Positions 9,119 through 21,782 of a stretch of 64,000 nucleotides of DNA are shown piece by piece. The DNA is from Fusibacter bizertensis (GTDB lineage Bacteria; Bacillota; Clostridia; Peptostreptococcales; Acidaminobacteraceae). A program made the position numbers and the translations under genes. Position 1 is the stretch's first letter. Every line of letters begins with the position of its first letter. The stretch lies in contig NZ_JARYZI010000008.1 in NCBI RefSeq assembly GCF_029914245.1, positions 62,001 to 126,000 on the forward strand. Reading direction: 5' to 3'. The notes below the pieces were generated by a model. The model did no database searches and was not told the DNA's origin. It saw only the letters and a program-made list of their open reading frames with translations.

Positions 9119-9859
9119 ATGACCGTCATTGAATCTAATCGCAATTTTATGAAATCGGGCTTTAACAGCTCTGAAAAACACGCAAAATCTGATCAAGATA
9201 AGGGATTACCTGCACCTAGTTTGCAAGTATCTCCAAAATCAGGTAATGAAATTATATCCCTACCACCATTGGTTGATGTCAATATGAACCTCAGTGAGGC
9301 TATGCTTCAGAGAAGAAGTCTACGTAAATACGATAAAAGTGCTATGTCTTTAGCTGAATTATCTTTTATACTAGAAACCTCATGTAAAGTTCAAAAGGTG
9401 CTTGGTGATAATATCGCAAGTTTTAGACCTGCGCCTTCTGGTGGTGCAAGACATCCATTTGAAACCTATATTGTTGTTCAAAATGTAGAAGGACTTTCTT
9501 CAGGTTCTTATCATTATTTGCCACTATCACACCAGCTTGAAAAATTAAGCGTAAATATTGATGAGAAAGAAATAATTGCATCCGTTAATGGTCAAAAATT
9601 TGTATCCGGTGCTAATGTAATCTTTTATTTCGCAGTCATCCCTTACCGTGCCGAATGGCGATACAGTGATAAGTCACACAAAGTTATGCTACTTGATCTA
9701 GGTCATCTTGGTCAAAATGTTTGTCTTGCAGCAGAAGCAGTTGCTGCTGGTGCATGTCCCATAGCTTCTTATGATCAAGATATATCTGATAACTTGTTTG
9801 AACTCGATGGTGAAAATGCATATATCAGTTACATTATTCCTGTTGGAAAAAATAGTTAG
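9119..9859 (+). CDS. SagB/ThcOx-type nitroreductase-family FMN oxidoreductase
   Basis: A 246-residue flavoprotein of the nitroreductase fold, in the SagB-type dehydrogenase group. Diagnostic parts are the RRSLRKYDKSAMSLAELSFIL block (FMN phosphate contacts RRS..), the APSGGARHPFETYIVV block and a late DLGHLGQNVCLAAEAVAAGA helix. It starts behind a consensus AAGGAGG. SagB enzymes in toxin clusters oxidise azolines, but no cyclodehydratase or precursor peptide lies here, so this is a stand-alone relative of unknown substrate. The first 50 residues are low in conserved features. Confidence 0.85.
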   Translation: MTVIESNRNFMKSGFNSSEKHAKSDQDKGLPAPSLQVSPKSGNEIISLPPLVDVNMNLSEAMLQRRSLRKYDKSAMSLAELSFILETSCKVQKVLGDNIASFRPAPSGGARHPFETYIVVQNVEGLSSGSYHYLPLSHQLEKLSVNIDEKEIIASVNGQKFVSGANVIFYFAVIPYRAEWRYSDKSHKVMLLDLGHLGQNVCLAAEAVAAGACPIASYDQDISDNLFELDGENAYISYIIPVGKNS

Positions 9860-9915
9860 CGTTTTACAATAGTGACAATCAGATAATATAATGACACTAA
9901 AATCAAGGAGGATTT

Positions 9916-11034
9916 ATGATAAACGAACAAAGATTGGTAGATCAATTTATAAGTTATGTGAAGATATCAAGCCCAACTAAAAAAGAAGGACGTTTCGCAG
10001 CACATCTTTGCAAAGAATTAGAGGCGCTGGGACTTGAGGTAAGCATCGATGATGCAGGGGAAAAAGTAGGAAGTGATACAGGTAATGTCATCGCCAGATT
10101 AAAAGGCAATACTCCCGGTGAAACGATCCTATTCAGTAGTCACATGGATACCGTTAGTCCAAGTATAGATGTGAAGCCCGAGATAAGAGATGGTGTCATC
10201 TACAGTGATGGAACGACAGTTTTAGGCGGCGATGATAAAGCAGGAATTGCAGCAATTATGGAAGCGCTTAAAACCATTATCGAAGGCGATCTTCCACATG
10301 CCGATATCGAAGTCGTCTTTAGTATATTTGAAGAAGGTGGACTCCACGGTGCAAAAAACCTAGATATGTCTCTTCTTAAAGCAAAGCAAGTCTTTGTTCT
10401 TGATAGCGGTGGAGATCCTGGTCAAATTATCATTAAAGGTCCTGCACAAGATAAACTCGAATTCTTGGTTCATGGTCGCCCTGCTCATGCTGGTGTAGCA
10501 CCGGAAGATGGTATCAGTGCAATAATGGTCGCTAGTCATGCCATCAGTCAGATGAAACTGCTTAGAATAGATGCAGAAACGACAGCAAATATCGGCAAAA
10601 TAGAAGGTGGTTCAGTTACCAATATTGTTCCTCCTGAGACAATGGTTGTTGCAGAAGCGAGAAGCTTAAACAATGACAAGCTAAAAGTTCAATCTGAGCA
10701 CATGGTTAAATGTTTTGAAGATGCTGCTGAAAAGTTCGGCGCAACTGTAGATTCTAAAGTGACACGTATGTACTCAGCTTTTGATGTAGAGGCAGATTCT
10801 GATATTGTGACCAAAGCTATAACCGCATGCGAAACCATCGGTTTAAAAGCTTTTACAGCCCCTTCTGGTGGCGGTAGTGACACCAACATCTTTAATGCAC
10901 GTGGTATAATGGCTATTAACCTCGGCATTGGGGAGAAAAAACCACATACTTTAGAAGAACACCTTCACATCAAAGACTTAGTTGCTTCATCTAAACTCGT
11001 TCTTGAATTAGTGAAATTAAGTGTAGAGATATAA
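9916..11034 (+). CDS. M20 family metallopeptidase, peptidase T-like
   Basis: Zinc aminopeptidase/tripeptidase-like hydrolase, cytosolic. The 372-residue chain shows SSHMDTVSPS (first metal histidine and catalytic aspartate), GGDDKAGIAA (bridging aspartate), FSIFEEGGLHGA (catalytic glutamate pair), a dimerisation insert around HGRPAHAGVAPEDG, and a late HTLEEHLHIKDL (metal histidine). Closest to the PepT-like group (Bacillus YqjE). It follows the nitroreductase gene by 56 bases with its own AAGGAGG site, so co-transcription is likely. A bidirectional terminator follows. Confidence 0.88.
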   Translation: MINEQRLVDQFISYVKISSPTKKEGRFAAHLCKELEALGLEVSIDDAGEKVGSDTGNVIARLKGNTPGETILFSSHMDTVSPSIDVKPEIRDGVIYSDGTTVLGGDDKAGIAAIMEALKTIIEGDLPHADIEVVFSIFEEGGLHGAKNLDMSLLKAKQVFVLDSGGDPGQIIIKGPAQDKLEFLVHGRPAHAGVAPEDGISAIMVASHAISQMKLLRIDAETTANIGKIEGGSVTNIVPPETMVVAEARSLNNDKLKVQSEHMVKCFEDAAEKFGATVDSKVTRMYSAFDVEADSDIVTKAITACETIGLKAFTAPSGGGSDTNIFNARGIMAINLGIGEKKPHTLEEHLHIKDLVASSKLVLELVKLSVEI

Positions 11035-11073
11035 TTTACTTTTGACGGATCAATAACATTTAAAATAATGCAT

Positions 11074-11129
11074 AAAAAAGGAGATGCTGCTAGTCTAATT
11101 TATTAGACTTGCAGCATCTCCTTTTTTAT
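11074..11129. terminator. Bidirectional terminator between peptidase and tRNA genes
   Basis: Long near-perfect inverted repeat (GGAGATGCTGC...GCAGCATCTCC with an inner AGTCTAAT/ATTAGACT stem) flanked by A6 and T6, so it can end transcription from both sides. Confidence 0.85.
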
Positions 11130-11132
11130 GTT

Positions 11133-11209
11133 TGGTGCACCCTAGAGGGTTCGAACCTCCAACCAACGGATTCGAAGTCCGCTACTCTATCCAATTGAGC
11201 TAAGGATGC
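11133..11209 (-). tRNA. tRNA-Arg (anticodon UCG)
   Basis: 77-base cloverleaf: seven-pair acceptor stem, anticodon loop CTTCGAA, T-loop GGTTCGAACC, CCA encoded. Separated from the other tRNAs by 83 bases that contain a terminator and a TATAAT (11235-11240), so it may have its own promoter. Confidence 0.95.
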
Positions 11210-11234
11210 ATATGAAATTATCTATATCACCATC

Positions 11235-11240
11235 ATTATA
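11235..11240 (-). promoter_or_regulatory. Candidate -10 box of tRNA-Arg(UCG)
   Basis: TATAAT on the minus strand, 25 bases before the tRNA 5' end; no good -35 box is visible. Confidence 0.4.
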
Positions 11241-11254
11241 CTTTAAGGTAAAAC

Positions 11255-11291
11255 AAAAAGCCACCCCGATTCGCATCAAAGTGACTTTTTT
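11255..11291 (-). terminator. Terminator of the five-tRNA transcript
   Basis: Minus-strand hairpin AAAAAAGTCAC...GTGGCTTTTT directly behind tRNA-Lys. Confidence 0.6.
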
Positions 11292-11292
11292 A

Positions 11293-11368
11293 TGGTGATC
11301 CAACCGCGGCTCGAACGCGGGACACCCTGATTAAAAGTCAGGTGCTCTACCAACTGAGCTATTGGACC
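11293..11368 (-). tRNA. tRNA-Lys (anticodon UUU)
   Basis: 76-base cloverleaf with acceptor GGTCCAA/TTGGATC, anticodon loop CTTTTAA and encoded CCA. Confidence 0.96.
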
Positions 11369-11372
11369 ATAT

Positions 11373-11447
11373 TGGCTGGGGATACAGGATTTGAACCTGT
11401 GAATGACGGAGTCAAAGTCCGTTGCCTTACCGCTTGGCGAATCCCCA
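11373..11447 (-). tRNA. tRNA-Gln (anticodon UUG)
   Basis: 75-base cloverleaf with perfect acceptor stem TGGGGAT/ATCCCCA, anticodon loop CTTTGAC, encoded CCA. Confidence 0.95.
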
Positions 11448-11454
11448 ATAAAAA

Positions 11455-11531
11455 TGGGGCGGCTGATGGGAATCGAACCCACGTATGAAGGAGTCACAGT
11501 CCTTTGTCTTAACCGCTTGACGACAGCCGCC
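11455..11531 (-). tRNA. tRNA-His (anticodon GUG)
   Basis: Cloverleaf with anticodon loop CTGTGAC and the histidine hallmark: an extra G at position -1 opposite C73. Encoded CCA. Confidence 0.96.
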
Positions 11532-11563
11532 ATATTAATTTATACTACGCCAGTTTTAAAAAG

Positions 11564-11640
11564 TGGCGCGTCCGTAGGGACTCGAACCCCAAACCCCCGC
11601 CTTAGAAGGGCGGTGCTCTATCCAGTTGAGCTACGAACGC
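11564..11640 (-). tRNA. tRNA-Arg (anticodon UCU)
   Basis: 77-base cloverleaf, anticodon loop CTTCTAA, acceptor GCGTTCG/CGGACGC, encoded CCA. Confidence 0.96.
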
Positions 11641-11644
11641 ACGT

Positions 11645-11721
11645 TGGTCGGGGTGGCAGGATTTGAACCCGCGGCCCTCTGGTCCCAAACCAGATGCGCT
11701 ACCAAACTGCGCTACACCCCG
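11645..11721 (-). tRNA. tRNA-Pro (anticodon UGG)
   Basis: 77-base cloverleaf, acceptor CGGGGTG/CACCCCG, anticodon loop TTTGGGA, encoded CCA. First gene of the tRNA transcript. Confidence 0.96.
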
Positions 11722-11740
11722 TCGTTAACTGACGAATTTT

Positions 11741-11769
11741 ATTATACATGAATTGATATTATGCGTCAA
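11741..11769 (-). promoter_or_regulatory. Near-consensus promoter of the tRNA cluster
   Basis: Minus strand: -35 TTGACG (11764-11769), 17-base spacer, perfect -10 TATAAT (11741-11746), 20 bases before tRNA-Pro. Strength fits stable-RNA genes. Confidence 0.85.
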
Positions 11770-11835
11770 CCACTTTTTTAATAAAATATTTTACTCAGAC
11801 TTTACAGTTTCTTCATACAAAACGCCATATTCAGA

Positions 11836-12333
11836 CTACTCTGAAGATTGCGACTCAAGCAATGGAATAATCGTGGTTTTTATGCCATTTTCGGAGATTG
11901 TTAATAGCCCTATTGTGGGATATCCGCCTAACCGAGGCAAAGATGCACTGCCAGGGTTGAAAAGTATAACACCATCTTCTTCAGTTTGGGTCGCCATATG
12001 CGTATGTCCAAAGCAGATCAAATCAAGATGATCTTCCAAACCTTTTAAATGTAATCTCAACAGCGAATGTTTTACACCATAAAGGTGCCCATGCGTAAGC
12101 AAGACACGTTTTCCTGAAACTTCAAGAATCTCATCTTCGTTAGCATTAGCATGCGAATCACAATTCCCTTTGACACCTATCATGTCACAACCAGTAGCAC
12201 TAGCAATACCTAGGGCATCTTTAAAATGATCCCCTAGGTGCCAAACCCTGTCAAATAACATAGGGTATTTTTTCATATAACGTATTACGGGGGCAATATA
12301 ACCATGTGTATCACTTATTACTAGTACTTTCAT
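11836..12333 (-). CDS. Metallophosphoesterase, YfcE/MJ0936 family
   Basis: Small calcineurin-like phosphodiesterase (165 residues). All metal motifs are present: DTHG, GDH, GNCD, THGH and GHTH near 8, 34, 56, 81 and 109. It is the last gene of an rph-rdgB-yfcE run, its start overlapping the rdgB stop by 23 bases. The order rph, rdgB, yfcE is common in Firmicutes. The natural substrate is unknown. Confidence 0.88.
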   Translation of the reverse strand: MKVLVISDTHGYIAPVIRYMKKYPMLFDRVWHLGDHFKDALGIASATGCDMIGVKGNCDSHANANEDEILEVSGKRVLLTHGHLYGVKHSLLRLHLKGLEDHLDLICFGHTHMATQTEEDGVILFNPGSASLPRLGGYPTIGLLTISENGIKTTIIPLLESQSSE

Positions 12334-12928
12334 AATATTCCCTTATCATTTGTTTTAAAACAATTAATGCGTTTCCACGGTGACTCATAGCGTTCTTTTG
12401 GTCTTCAGTTAGTTCTGCGAACGTCTTTCCAAGAGCTGGAACTTCAAACAACGGATCATAGCCAAATCCATTTGAACCAGATGGTTCAAAACCTATGCGC
12501 CCTTCTACTTCTCCTCTTGCAACTAATGTATCACCATTTTCAAACATGAGAGTAATCACTGTAACAAAACGTGCAGTTCTTTGATCTAATGGAACATCTT
12601 TTAGCGCCGCTAAAAGTTTCTCATTATTTCGTTGATCAGACTTTGGTTCACCTGAATATCTTGCTGAATAGACCCCTGGTGCACCGCCAAGAAAGTCAAC
12701 AGATAAGCCCGAATCATCTGCAAGCGACGCTAAACCTAGCTTTTCATATACAGCTTTTGCTTTTATAAGCGAGTTTGCTTCAAAAGTATCGCCATCTTCG
12801 ATTATCTCTTCATCTCCAAACCCCGCATCAGCCATAGTGACTAACTCAAACTCAAAATCTTTCAAAATACTTTGAATTTCTTTCAATTTATGTTGATTTC
12901 CAGATGCTAATATAATTTTCTTCATCAT
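12311..12928 (-). CDS. rdgB: XTP/dITP diphosphatase, RdgB/HAM1 family
   Basis: Removes deaminated purine triphosphates (dITP, XTP) from the nucleotide pool by pyrophosphate release. The 205-residue chain has the N-terminal ASGNQHKLKEI substrate loop, the metal-binding LADDSGL motif, GGAPGVYSARYSG and the late SHRGNAL purine contact. It starts ten bases after the RNase PH stop, with ATG ATG as alternative starts. Confidence 0.93.
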   Translation of the reverse strand: MMKKIILASGNQHKLKEIQSILKDFEFELVTMADAGFGDEEIIEDGDTFEANSLIKAKAVYEKLGLASLADDSGLSVDFLGGAPGVYSARYSGEPKSDQRNNEKLLAALKDVPLDQRTARFVTVITLMFENGDTLVARGEVEGRIGFEPSGSNGFGYDPLFEVPALGKTFAELTEDQKNAMSHRGNALIVLKQMIREYYESTSNK

Positions 12929-12937
12929 ATATACCCA

Positions 12938-13651
12938 CTATTTCGAAAGTGCATCATTTTGATGCGCGACAAGTTCCATGATTCCTTTTTCAGCCATAGC
13001 CATCAAATCATTCATATGTTGTCTTGTAAAAGGTTTTTCTTCACCGGTACCTTGAATTTCTATATACTCACCTTCGCCAGTCATCACCAAATTCATGTCC
13101 ACATGCGCCTTAGAATCCTCTTCATAGCAAAGGTCAAGCAATACCTCTCCATCAACTATCCCTACGCTTATAGCAGCTACTGACGTGGTAATTGGAGATT
13201 CAGCTAAGCGACCTTCGTTTATCAATTTATTCACTGCATCTGTTAAAGCGACATAAGCACCTGTAATTGAAGCAGTTCTAGTTCCGCCATCAGCTTGAAT
13301 TACATCACAATCAATCCAAATTGTACGTTCACCCAATTTTTTTAGATCGACGATTGCTCTAAGCGACCTGCCTATTAGTCTTTGAATCTCTTGACTTCTT
13401 CCATCAATTCCTTTGGTGTTTCTCGATTTACGTTGTCCTGTTGAACCAGGAATCATTCCATATTCTGCAGTCACCCATCCAGAACCTGCCCCTTTTAGAA
13501 AAGAAGGTACTTTTTCTTCAATTGTCGCTGTGCATATTACTTTTGTTTGTCCCATTTCTATAAGAACCGATCCAGCAGGATGTAAGATAAAGTTTCTTGT
13601 GATTTTTACAGGTCTAAGTGTCTCGTTGTTTCTACCATCAATTCTATTCAT
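12938..13651 (-). CDS. rph: Ribonuclease PH
   Basis: Phosphate-dependent 3'-5' exonuclease that trims tRNA 3' ends. The sequence shows the N-terminal [12 protein letters not shown], the [16 protein letters not shown] loop and [15 protein letters not shown] with the metal aspartate. Start set at the ATG at 13651 (237 residues) behind GAGAGGA; the ATG 15 bases upstream has no site of its own. First gene of the rph-rdgB-yfcE run, directly behind the amidase terminator. Confidence 0.94.
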   Translation of the reverse strand: MNRIDGRNNETLRPVKITRNFILHPAGSVLIEMGQTKVICTATIEEKVPSFLKGAGSGWVTAEYGMIPGSTGQRKSRNTKGIDGRSQEIQRLIGRSLRAIVDLKKLGERTIWIDCDVIQADGGTRTASITGAYVALTDAVNKLINEGRLAESPITTSVAAISVGIVDGEVLLDLCYEEDSKAHVDMNLVMTGEGEYIEIQGTGEEKPFTRQHMNDLMAMAEKGIMELVAHQNDALSK

Positions 13652-13668
13652 TATAAGTCCTCTCATTA

Positions 13669-13716
13669 TTAAAAAGTAGCAAAAGGCCTACATGAACTGC
13701 AAGCCTTTATGCTTAT
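13669..13716 (-). terminator. Terminator after the amidase gene
   Basis: Minus-strand hairpin AGC-AT-AAAGGC...GCCTTT-T-GCT followed by T5. It overlaps the rph leader, so read-through may feed rph. Confidence 0.6.
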
Positions 13717-13734
13717 TAGTTTGTGTATTTGCCA

Positions 13735-15849
13735 TTATTTAAGAAAATTCACTATTCCTGTCGCCATTGCACTAGCAGCTTTTTTCAAATAATCTTCAGA
13801 TATAAGTTTATCCTGTTCAGCCGCATTCGTGATAAATCCAAGTTCACATAAAACCGAAGGCATTGTTGTTTCTTTCAATACGACAAGTCTTGGCAGATAA
13901 CCTATACCACGATCAACTGCTCCTAAAGATTTTATCAATTGCGTTTGAATATTTTGTGCAAGTCCTTTATCACTGCTCATAGATTCGTTACCATAAAGCA
14001 CTTCAACTCCCGACGCACTGCTATTTGTAAAAGCATTGATGTGTATACTTACGAAAAGCGTTGCCCCTAAATCATTGGCAATAGCAGGACGATCATAAAG
14101 TCCAACATATTCATCTGTTGAGCGTGTCATATATACTCTAAATCCAAGTCGCTCTAATTCACTTTGCAGCAGTTTAGAAGCTCTTAGTGTGAGTTCTTTC
14201 TCTTGCGATTTCGAACCCACTGCACCAGGGTCTTTTCCACCATGTCCTGCATCGATAACAATTAGTGTCTTTTTGTTATCTGAGTTTTGAATCACTGTAT
14301 TGGTGAAGTTTAAGACTATAGCTGATGAAGAACTAGACTTTGTATAAGTTGTATTCTCAGCAAGTGTAATTTCTATATGATAATTTGAAGCAGTCTCACT
14401 GATGACAAACTGATCTACAACATGGTCATTGATCGCTTGTTCGAATGTTCCAAGATCAGTTTTATCTTTAGGGATATCTAGTGAAATCTTACGCGTTTGA
14501 GCATCGAAAGTGGATGTATAATCTGTCTTGCTAAAAAGATCGATAGACATCATTCCCTTTTCACTACTTTGTTTCACATAATTAAAGTTGTTAATCGGCT
14601 GATTTGTTATATATACCAGTAATTTATCGCCACTCTCCTCAACATAGAAATCATCATAAGTCATCTTTTCATTAAGTTGAATCGTAACCCTTGTGACTTC
14701 CATATCAGGACCATACATATCATCTTTACTCGTGTCTAATTGTTGGTATGCAATTGTTTCAATTTTACCTTGATCTACAGGCAGTACTTGATACGCACCA
14801 TCATTAATTCTAAGGTAACTATTGATCACATCAACCGTCAATTGTTTTCCTGATACATCAACGTTATAATACGGAGTCTCTCTAGTGCCTATAACAACGG
14901 TATCAGTACTGTAAATATTATCAACCGAAACTTCACTTACAGTATTAATCAACTGAACAACCATCTCTTTTTTAGCTGCATCATAAAAGATATCATTTCC
15001 ACGGCGTTCATTTTGATAGATTGTAACTCTTGTATTATATGGATTATCATTTGTTTGAGCAATTTCTATCTTATCAATACCAAAGATATCATCTACGATA
15101 TTATACGTCCAAACACCGTTTTTTACAGTAGCACCACTTGGCGGTGTCAGCTTCGTATTTTGAAAATCGATAATCGTTTTATCTTGACCACCTACATCAG
15201 CACCATCAACTACAAATGAAGTTACATCTACTTCACCAGTCACTTTAAACCTAATTTCAGGATAAGGTTTGTAGACATCGACATAAGTTCCAGTAAGTGT
15301 CTGAGCCTTTTTGTTAATCGCTACTGTTCTTGTATCATTTATCCAAGAAGCACTTAAACCAAGTACATCACTGATAAACTTAAGTGGCACATAAGTACGA
15401 TCCACATAGTCACCAGTGATACTTTTATAGGTCATAATTCTAGGTGCTACACTGTCTGGCAAAAGTGTTTTCTTTCCATTAATGGTTGCATAAGCGTTAT
15501 TGATTTGCATAACAACGTCTTTTCCACCATATGAAAAGGAGATTTCTTTAGTAGTGCCATTCCATTTATATTTTACACCAAGTTCCACTAAAATTGCAGA
15601 GACTGGTACAATCGTTCTACCATTAACCGTTATCCCCGGGGCGTCTGAAAAGACATCAATCCCGCTGATCATCAGATTGACAGGTTCATACTTTTTAAAA
15701 ACATTTGAACCGCTCTCTCTTAACTCAACGCTTTCATACTCTGTATATTTGTTGGCAAATGCTAATTGTCCCGGCATAATCAATCCCAAACATAGCATGA
15801 AAATTAACAATGTTTTAAGTTTTTTAATTCTAACAAACTTTATATTCAT
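13735..15849 (-). CDS. Secreted N-acetylmuramoyl-L-alanine amidase with CuAO-N and AMIN-type domains
   Basis: Cuts the bond between muramic acid and the peptide stem in peptidoglycan. A signal peptide (about 1-33, ending LAFA-N) leads into copper-amine-oxidase N-terminal-like repeats (about 40-175, with INDAYATINGKK-like and TRTVAIN segments), an AMIN-like beta-rich region (about 190-520), and a C-terminal Amidase_3 domain (about 525-704). Zinc ligands and catalytic residues are visible: DAGHGGKDPG, KELTL, SIHINA and LCELGF. 704 residues is long for the class because of the stalk. It stands alone between promoter and terminator. A 19-base inverted repeat upstream (15888-15906) may be an operator. 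Confidence 0.88.
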   Translation of the reverse strand: MNIKFVRIKKLKTLLIFMLCLGLIMPGQLAFANKYTEYESVELRESGSNVFKKYEPVNLMISGIDVFSDAPGITVNGRTIVPVSAILVELGVKYKWNGTTKEISFSYGGKDVVMQINNAYATINGKKTLLPDSVAPRIMTYKSITGDYVDRTYVPLKFISDVLGLSASWINDTRTVAINKKAQTLTGTYVDVYKPYPEIRFKVTGEVDVTSFVVDGADVGGQDKTIIDFQNTKLTPPSGATVKNGVWTYNIVDDIFGIDKIEIAQTNDNPYNTRVTIYQNERRGNDIFYDAAKKEMVVQLINTVSEVSVDNIYSTDTVVIGTRETPYYNVDVSGKQLTVDVINSYLRINDGAYQVLPVDQGKIETIAYQQLDTSKDDMYGPDMEVTRVTIQLNEKMTYDDFYVEESGDKLLVYITNQPINNFNYVKQSSEKGMMSIDLFSKTDYTSTFDAQTRKISLDIPKDKTDLGTFEQAINDHVVDQFVISETASNYHIEITLAENTTYTKSSSSSAIVLNFTNTVIQNSDNKKTLIVIDAGHGGKDPGAVGSKSQEKELTLRASKLLQSELERLGFRVYMTRSTDEYVGLYDRPAIANDLGATLFVSIHINAFTNSSASGVEVLYGNESMSSDKGLAQNIQTQLIKSLGAVDRGIGYLPRLVVLKETTMPSVLCELGFITNAAEQDKLISEDYLKKAASAMATGIVNFLK

Positions 15850-15950
15850 AGAAAATTCCTTTCATTGATTTGTGTCTTTTCTCAGTATGTGATCTCAGAA
15901 ATCACAGTTGGTATTGCGCTACAAAATATTCAACTAATTTATAAAACCGC

Positions 15951-16955
15951 TTATTTAATAACTTTATAAAGTTCATCTGCTTCTGGAGATTCTATCTCAT
16001 CAAAGATTTCTTCTACGCTTGAATCGCCCATAATCAACTTCTTCGTCATCTCATCTGTAACAACTCCGACACGCGAATAATCTATGTCAGCATCTAAAAG
16101 TGCTCTTTCAAGTGCACTTGCATTTTCTTTATCAATACTCATCACCATCGTACCACTTGATATAAGCTTAAGTGGATTAATGTGATAATACTCACATATT
16201 TTTTCAGTAATTGGATGGACTTCGATTTTGTCTATATGAATCTTGCAACCTTTTCCGCTTGCCTCACACATCTCGTAAATAGCGCCTAAAACGCCTCCCT
16301 CTGTTGCGTCATGCATCGCATGAACCCCAACACGTGAACCAATTCTACCTTCAGCAACAACACTGATTTTGCTGATCATCTCCTGAGCGGTTAGCAACTC
16401 GTGCTTATTTAAAACATCCGCGAGTTCGCTTGCTTTATCAGTGGCAATGATAGCAGTTCCCTCCGTTCCAGCTTGCTTCGTGAGGTAAAGATAATCACCT
16501 GCTTTCGCACCAGAAGTCTTAATTAAATTTTGAATAGAAGTCTTGCCTATAGCAGTTGCCGATACTATCGTTCGATTGACAGCAGCAGTAATTTCAGTAT
16601 GTCCACCCACGATTTCCACCCCCATCAAATTAGCCGTTTCATTGGCTTCATGTAAAATATCTTTTATTTCGGATTCTTCAGTTCCTACAGGGCATAACAA
16701 CGTCAACAACAAACCCGCAGTTTCAGCTCCACTTGAAGCAATATCATTGAGACATACATGTACTGCAAGTCTTCCAATTTGAGAACCACTTCCCGTTATA
16801 GGATCTGTCGTCAACACACACGCCATATCACCAAAAGAAATAGCTGAACAATCTTCACCAATACTTGGCCGAATCAGTATATCATCACGAATCATATGAA
16901 TTTCAGAAATTACCAGATCATTTAGTGCTTCATTTTTTAGTTTTCCAACTTCCAT
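15951..16955 (-). CDS. AIR synthase-related protein (PurM/HypE/SelD fold), function unknown
   Basis: An ATP-binding protein of the PurM superfamily. The 334-residue chain has the N-terminal RPSIGEDCSAISFGD loop, a TTDPITGSG turn, NDIASSGAETAG and GGHTEIT, all typical of the family. It lacks the C-terminal cysteine tail of hydrogenase maturation HypE, so that call is rejected; it is also not the true purM, which lies at 39309-40349. It follows ligA by 25 bases with an AAGGAG site. Clostridia carry similar unassigned AIR-synthase-like proteins; the substrate is unknown. Confidence 0.75.
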   Translation of the reverse strand: MEVGKLKNEALNDLVISEIHMIRDDILIRPSIGEDCSAISFGDMACVLTTDPITGSGSQIGRLAVHVCLNDIASSGAETAGLLLTLLCPVGTEESEIKDILHEANETANLMGVEIVGGHTEITAAVNRTIVSATAIGKTSIQNLIKTSGAKAGDYLYLTKQAGTEGTAIIATDKASELADVLNKHELLTAQEMISKISVVAEGRIGSRVGVHAMHDATEGGVLGAIYEMCEASGKGCKIHIDKIEVHPITEKICEYYHINPLKLISSGTMVMSIDKENASALERALLDADIDYSRVGVVTDEMTKKLIMGDSSVEEIFDEIESPEADELYKVIK

Positions 16956-16980
16956 CAGCTTTTACTCCTTAGATATGATA

Positions 16981-21202
<4,222 letters not shown>

Positions 21203-21232
21203 GAATTGCCTCCCTGGTTATTATCTCATTTG

Positions 21233-21682
21233 TTAGATCATAATGTTGACTAACAAGCCTTGTATTTCTCCAACTTTTTTTAATACATTGATTTCTTTAT
21301 GTTCTCTTTTGAGGATCAAATTTGTGAGTTCAAGTAGTTTTGCATCTACTTCTGCAACTGTTCGCATGACTTTAGTACGTCCTGATCTAGAAAAACCACG
21401 GCGCTCTTTAATTTCAAGTCCTTTAAGTACAGTTTCTTCGATAAAACCTTTAATCAAATCCTTATAAGCATACAAATTTTCAACTGTTCTATTCTCAACT
21501 AAATCTTGTCCTTTTTTATCAATTTCATCAAGAGCCTTTTGAAGTTCTTGTTTTTGCTGATCATAGTCCTTAACTGCCAATATCTCAGTAAAACTGATTT
21601 TAGGTTTTTCTTCAGTCTTCACCAGTGCCGTTTTATTCACTGAACTACTTTTAGATGTTTTTGAGGATTTTTCTACTTTCAT
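21233..21682 (-). CDS. YaaR family protein (DUF327)
   Basis: A 149-residue helical cytosolic protein. The C-terminal two thirds (about 45-149: DYDQQKQELQKALDEID..., TVENLYAYKDLIKGF, FSRSGRTKVMRTVAEVDAKL) matches the YaaR family, found across motile Firmicutes and of unknown role. The first 30 residues are lysine/serine-rich and probably disordered. The start is behind AGAGGT. It is 30 bases upstream of pcrA and may be co-transcribed. A sigma-D-like promoter is visible at 21701-21726. Confidence 0.82.
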   Translation of the reverse strand: MKVEKSSKTSKSSSVNKTALVKTEEKPKISFTEILAVKDYDQQKQELQKALDEIDKKGQDLVENRTVENLYAYKDLIKGFIEETVLKGLEIKERRGFSRSGRTKVMRTVAEVDAKLLELTNLILKREHKEINVLKKVGEIQGLLVNIMI

Positions 21683-21700
21683 TTTGACCTCTAGTTAAAA

Positions 21701-21726
21701 TTATCGGGCACGGGGCCACAGATTTG
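21701..21726 (-). promoter_or_regulatory. Candidate sigma-D (FliA-type) promoter of yaaR
   Basis: Minus strand: CAAA (21723-21726), 14-base spacer, CCCGATAA (21701-21708), compared with the sigma-28/sigma-D consensus TAAA-N14-16-GCCGATAA. Confidence 0.4.
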
Positions 21727-21744
21727 TCACAAAAAAATTGTGAC

Positions 21745-21780
21745 TCAACGAAAAAAAGATTTGAGCACTTGCCCAAATCT
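21745..21780 (-). terminator. Terminator after the small FlhB-like gene
   Basis: Minus-strand AGATTTG...CAAATCT followed by T7, starting three bases past the stop codon. Confidence 0.8.
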
Positions 21781-21782
21781 AA

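Noticed and set aside
9119-11034. Thiazole/oxazole-modified peptide cluster around the SagB-like gene
   Set aside because: No YcaO cyclodehydratase, precursor peptide or dedicated exporter is present.
11276-11666. Open reading frames on both strands across 11276-11666
   Set aside because: They are read-through frames of five tRNA genes with intact cloverleaves; not protein genes.
11133-11721. tRNA cluster as an integration site for a mobile element
   Set aside because: No integrase, direct repeat of a tRNA 3' end or foreign gene lies beside it.
15951-16955. Hydrogenase maturation protein HypE
   Set aside because: The conserved C-terminal cysteine needed by HypE is absent (the chain ends ELYKVIK), and no hydrogenase genes are near.
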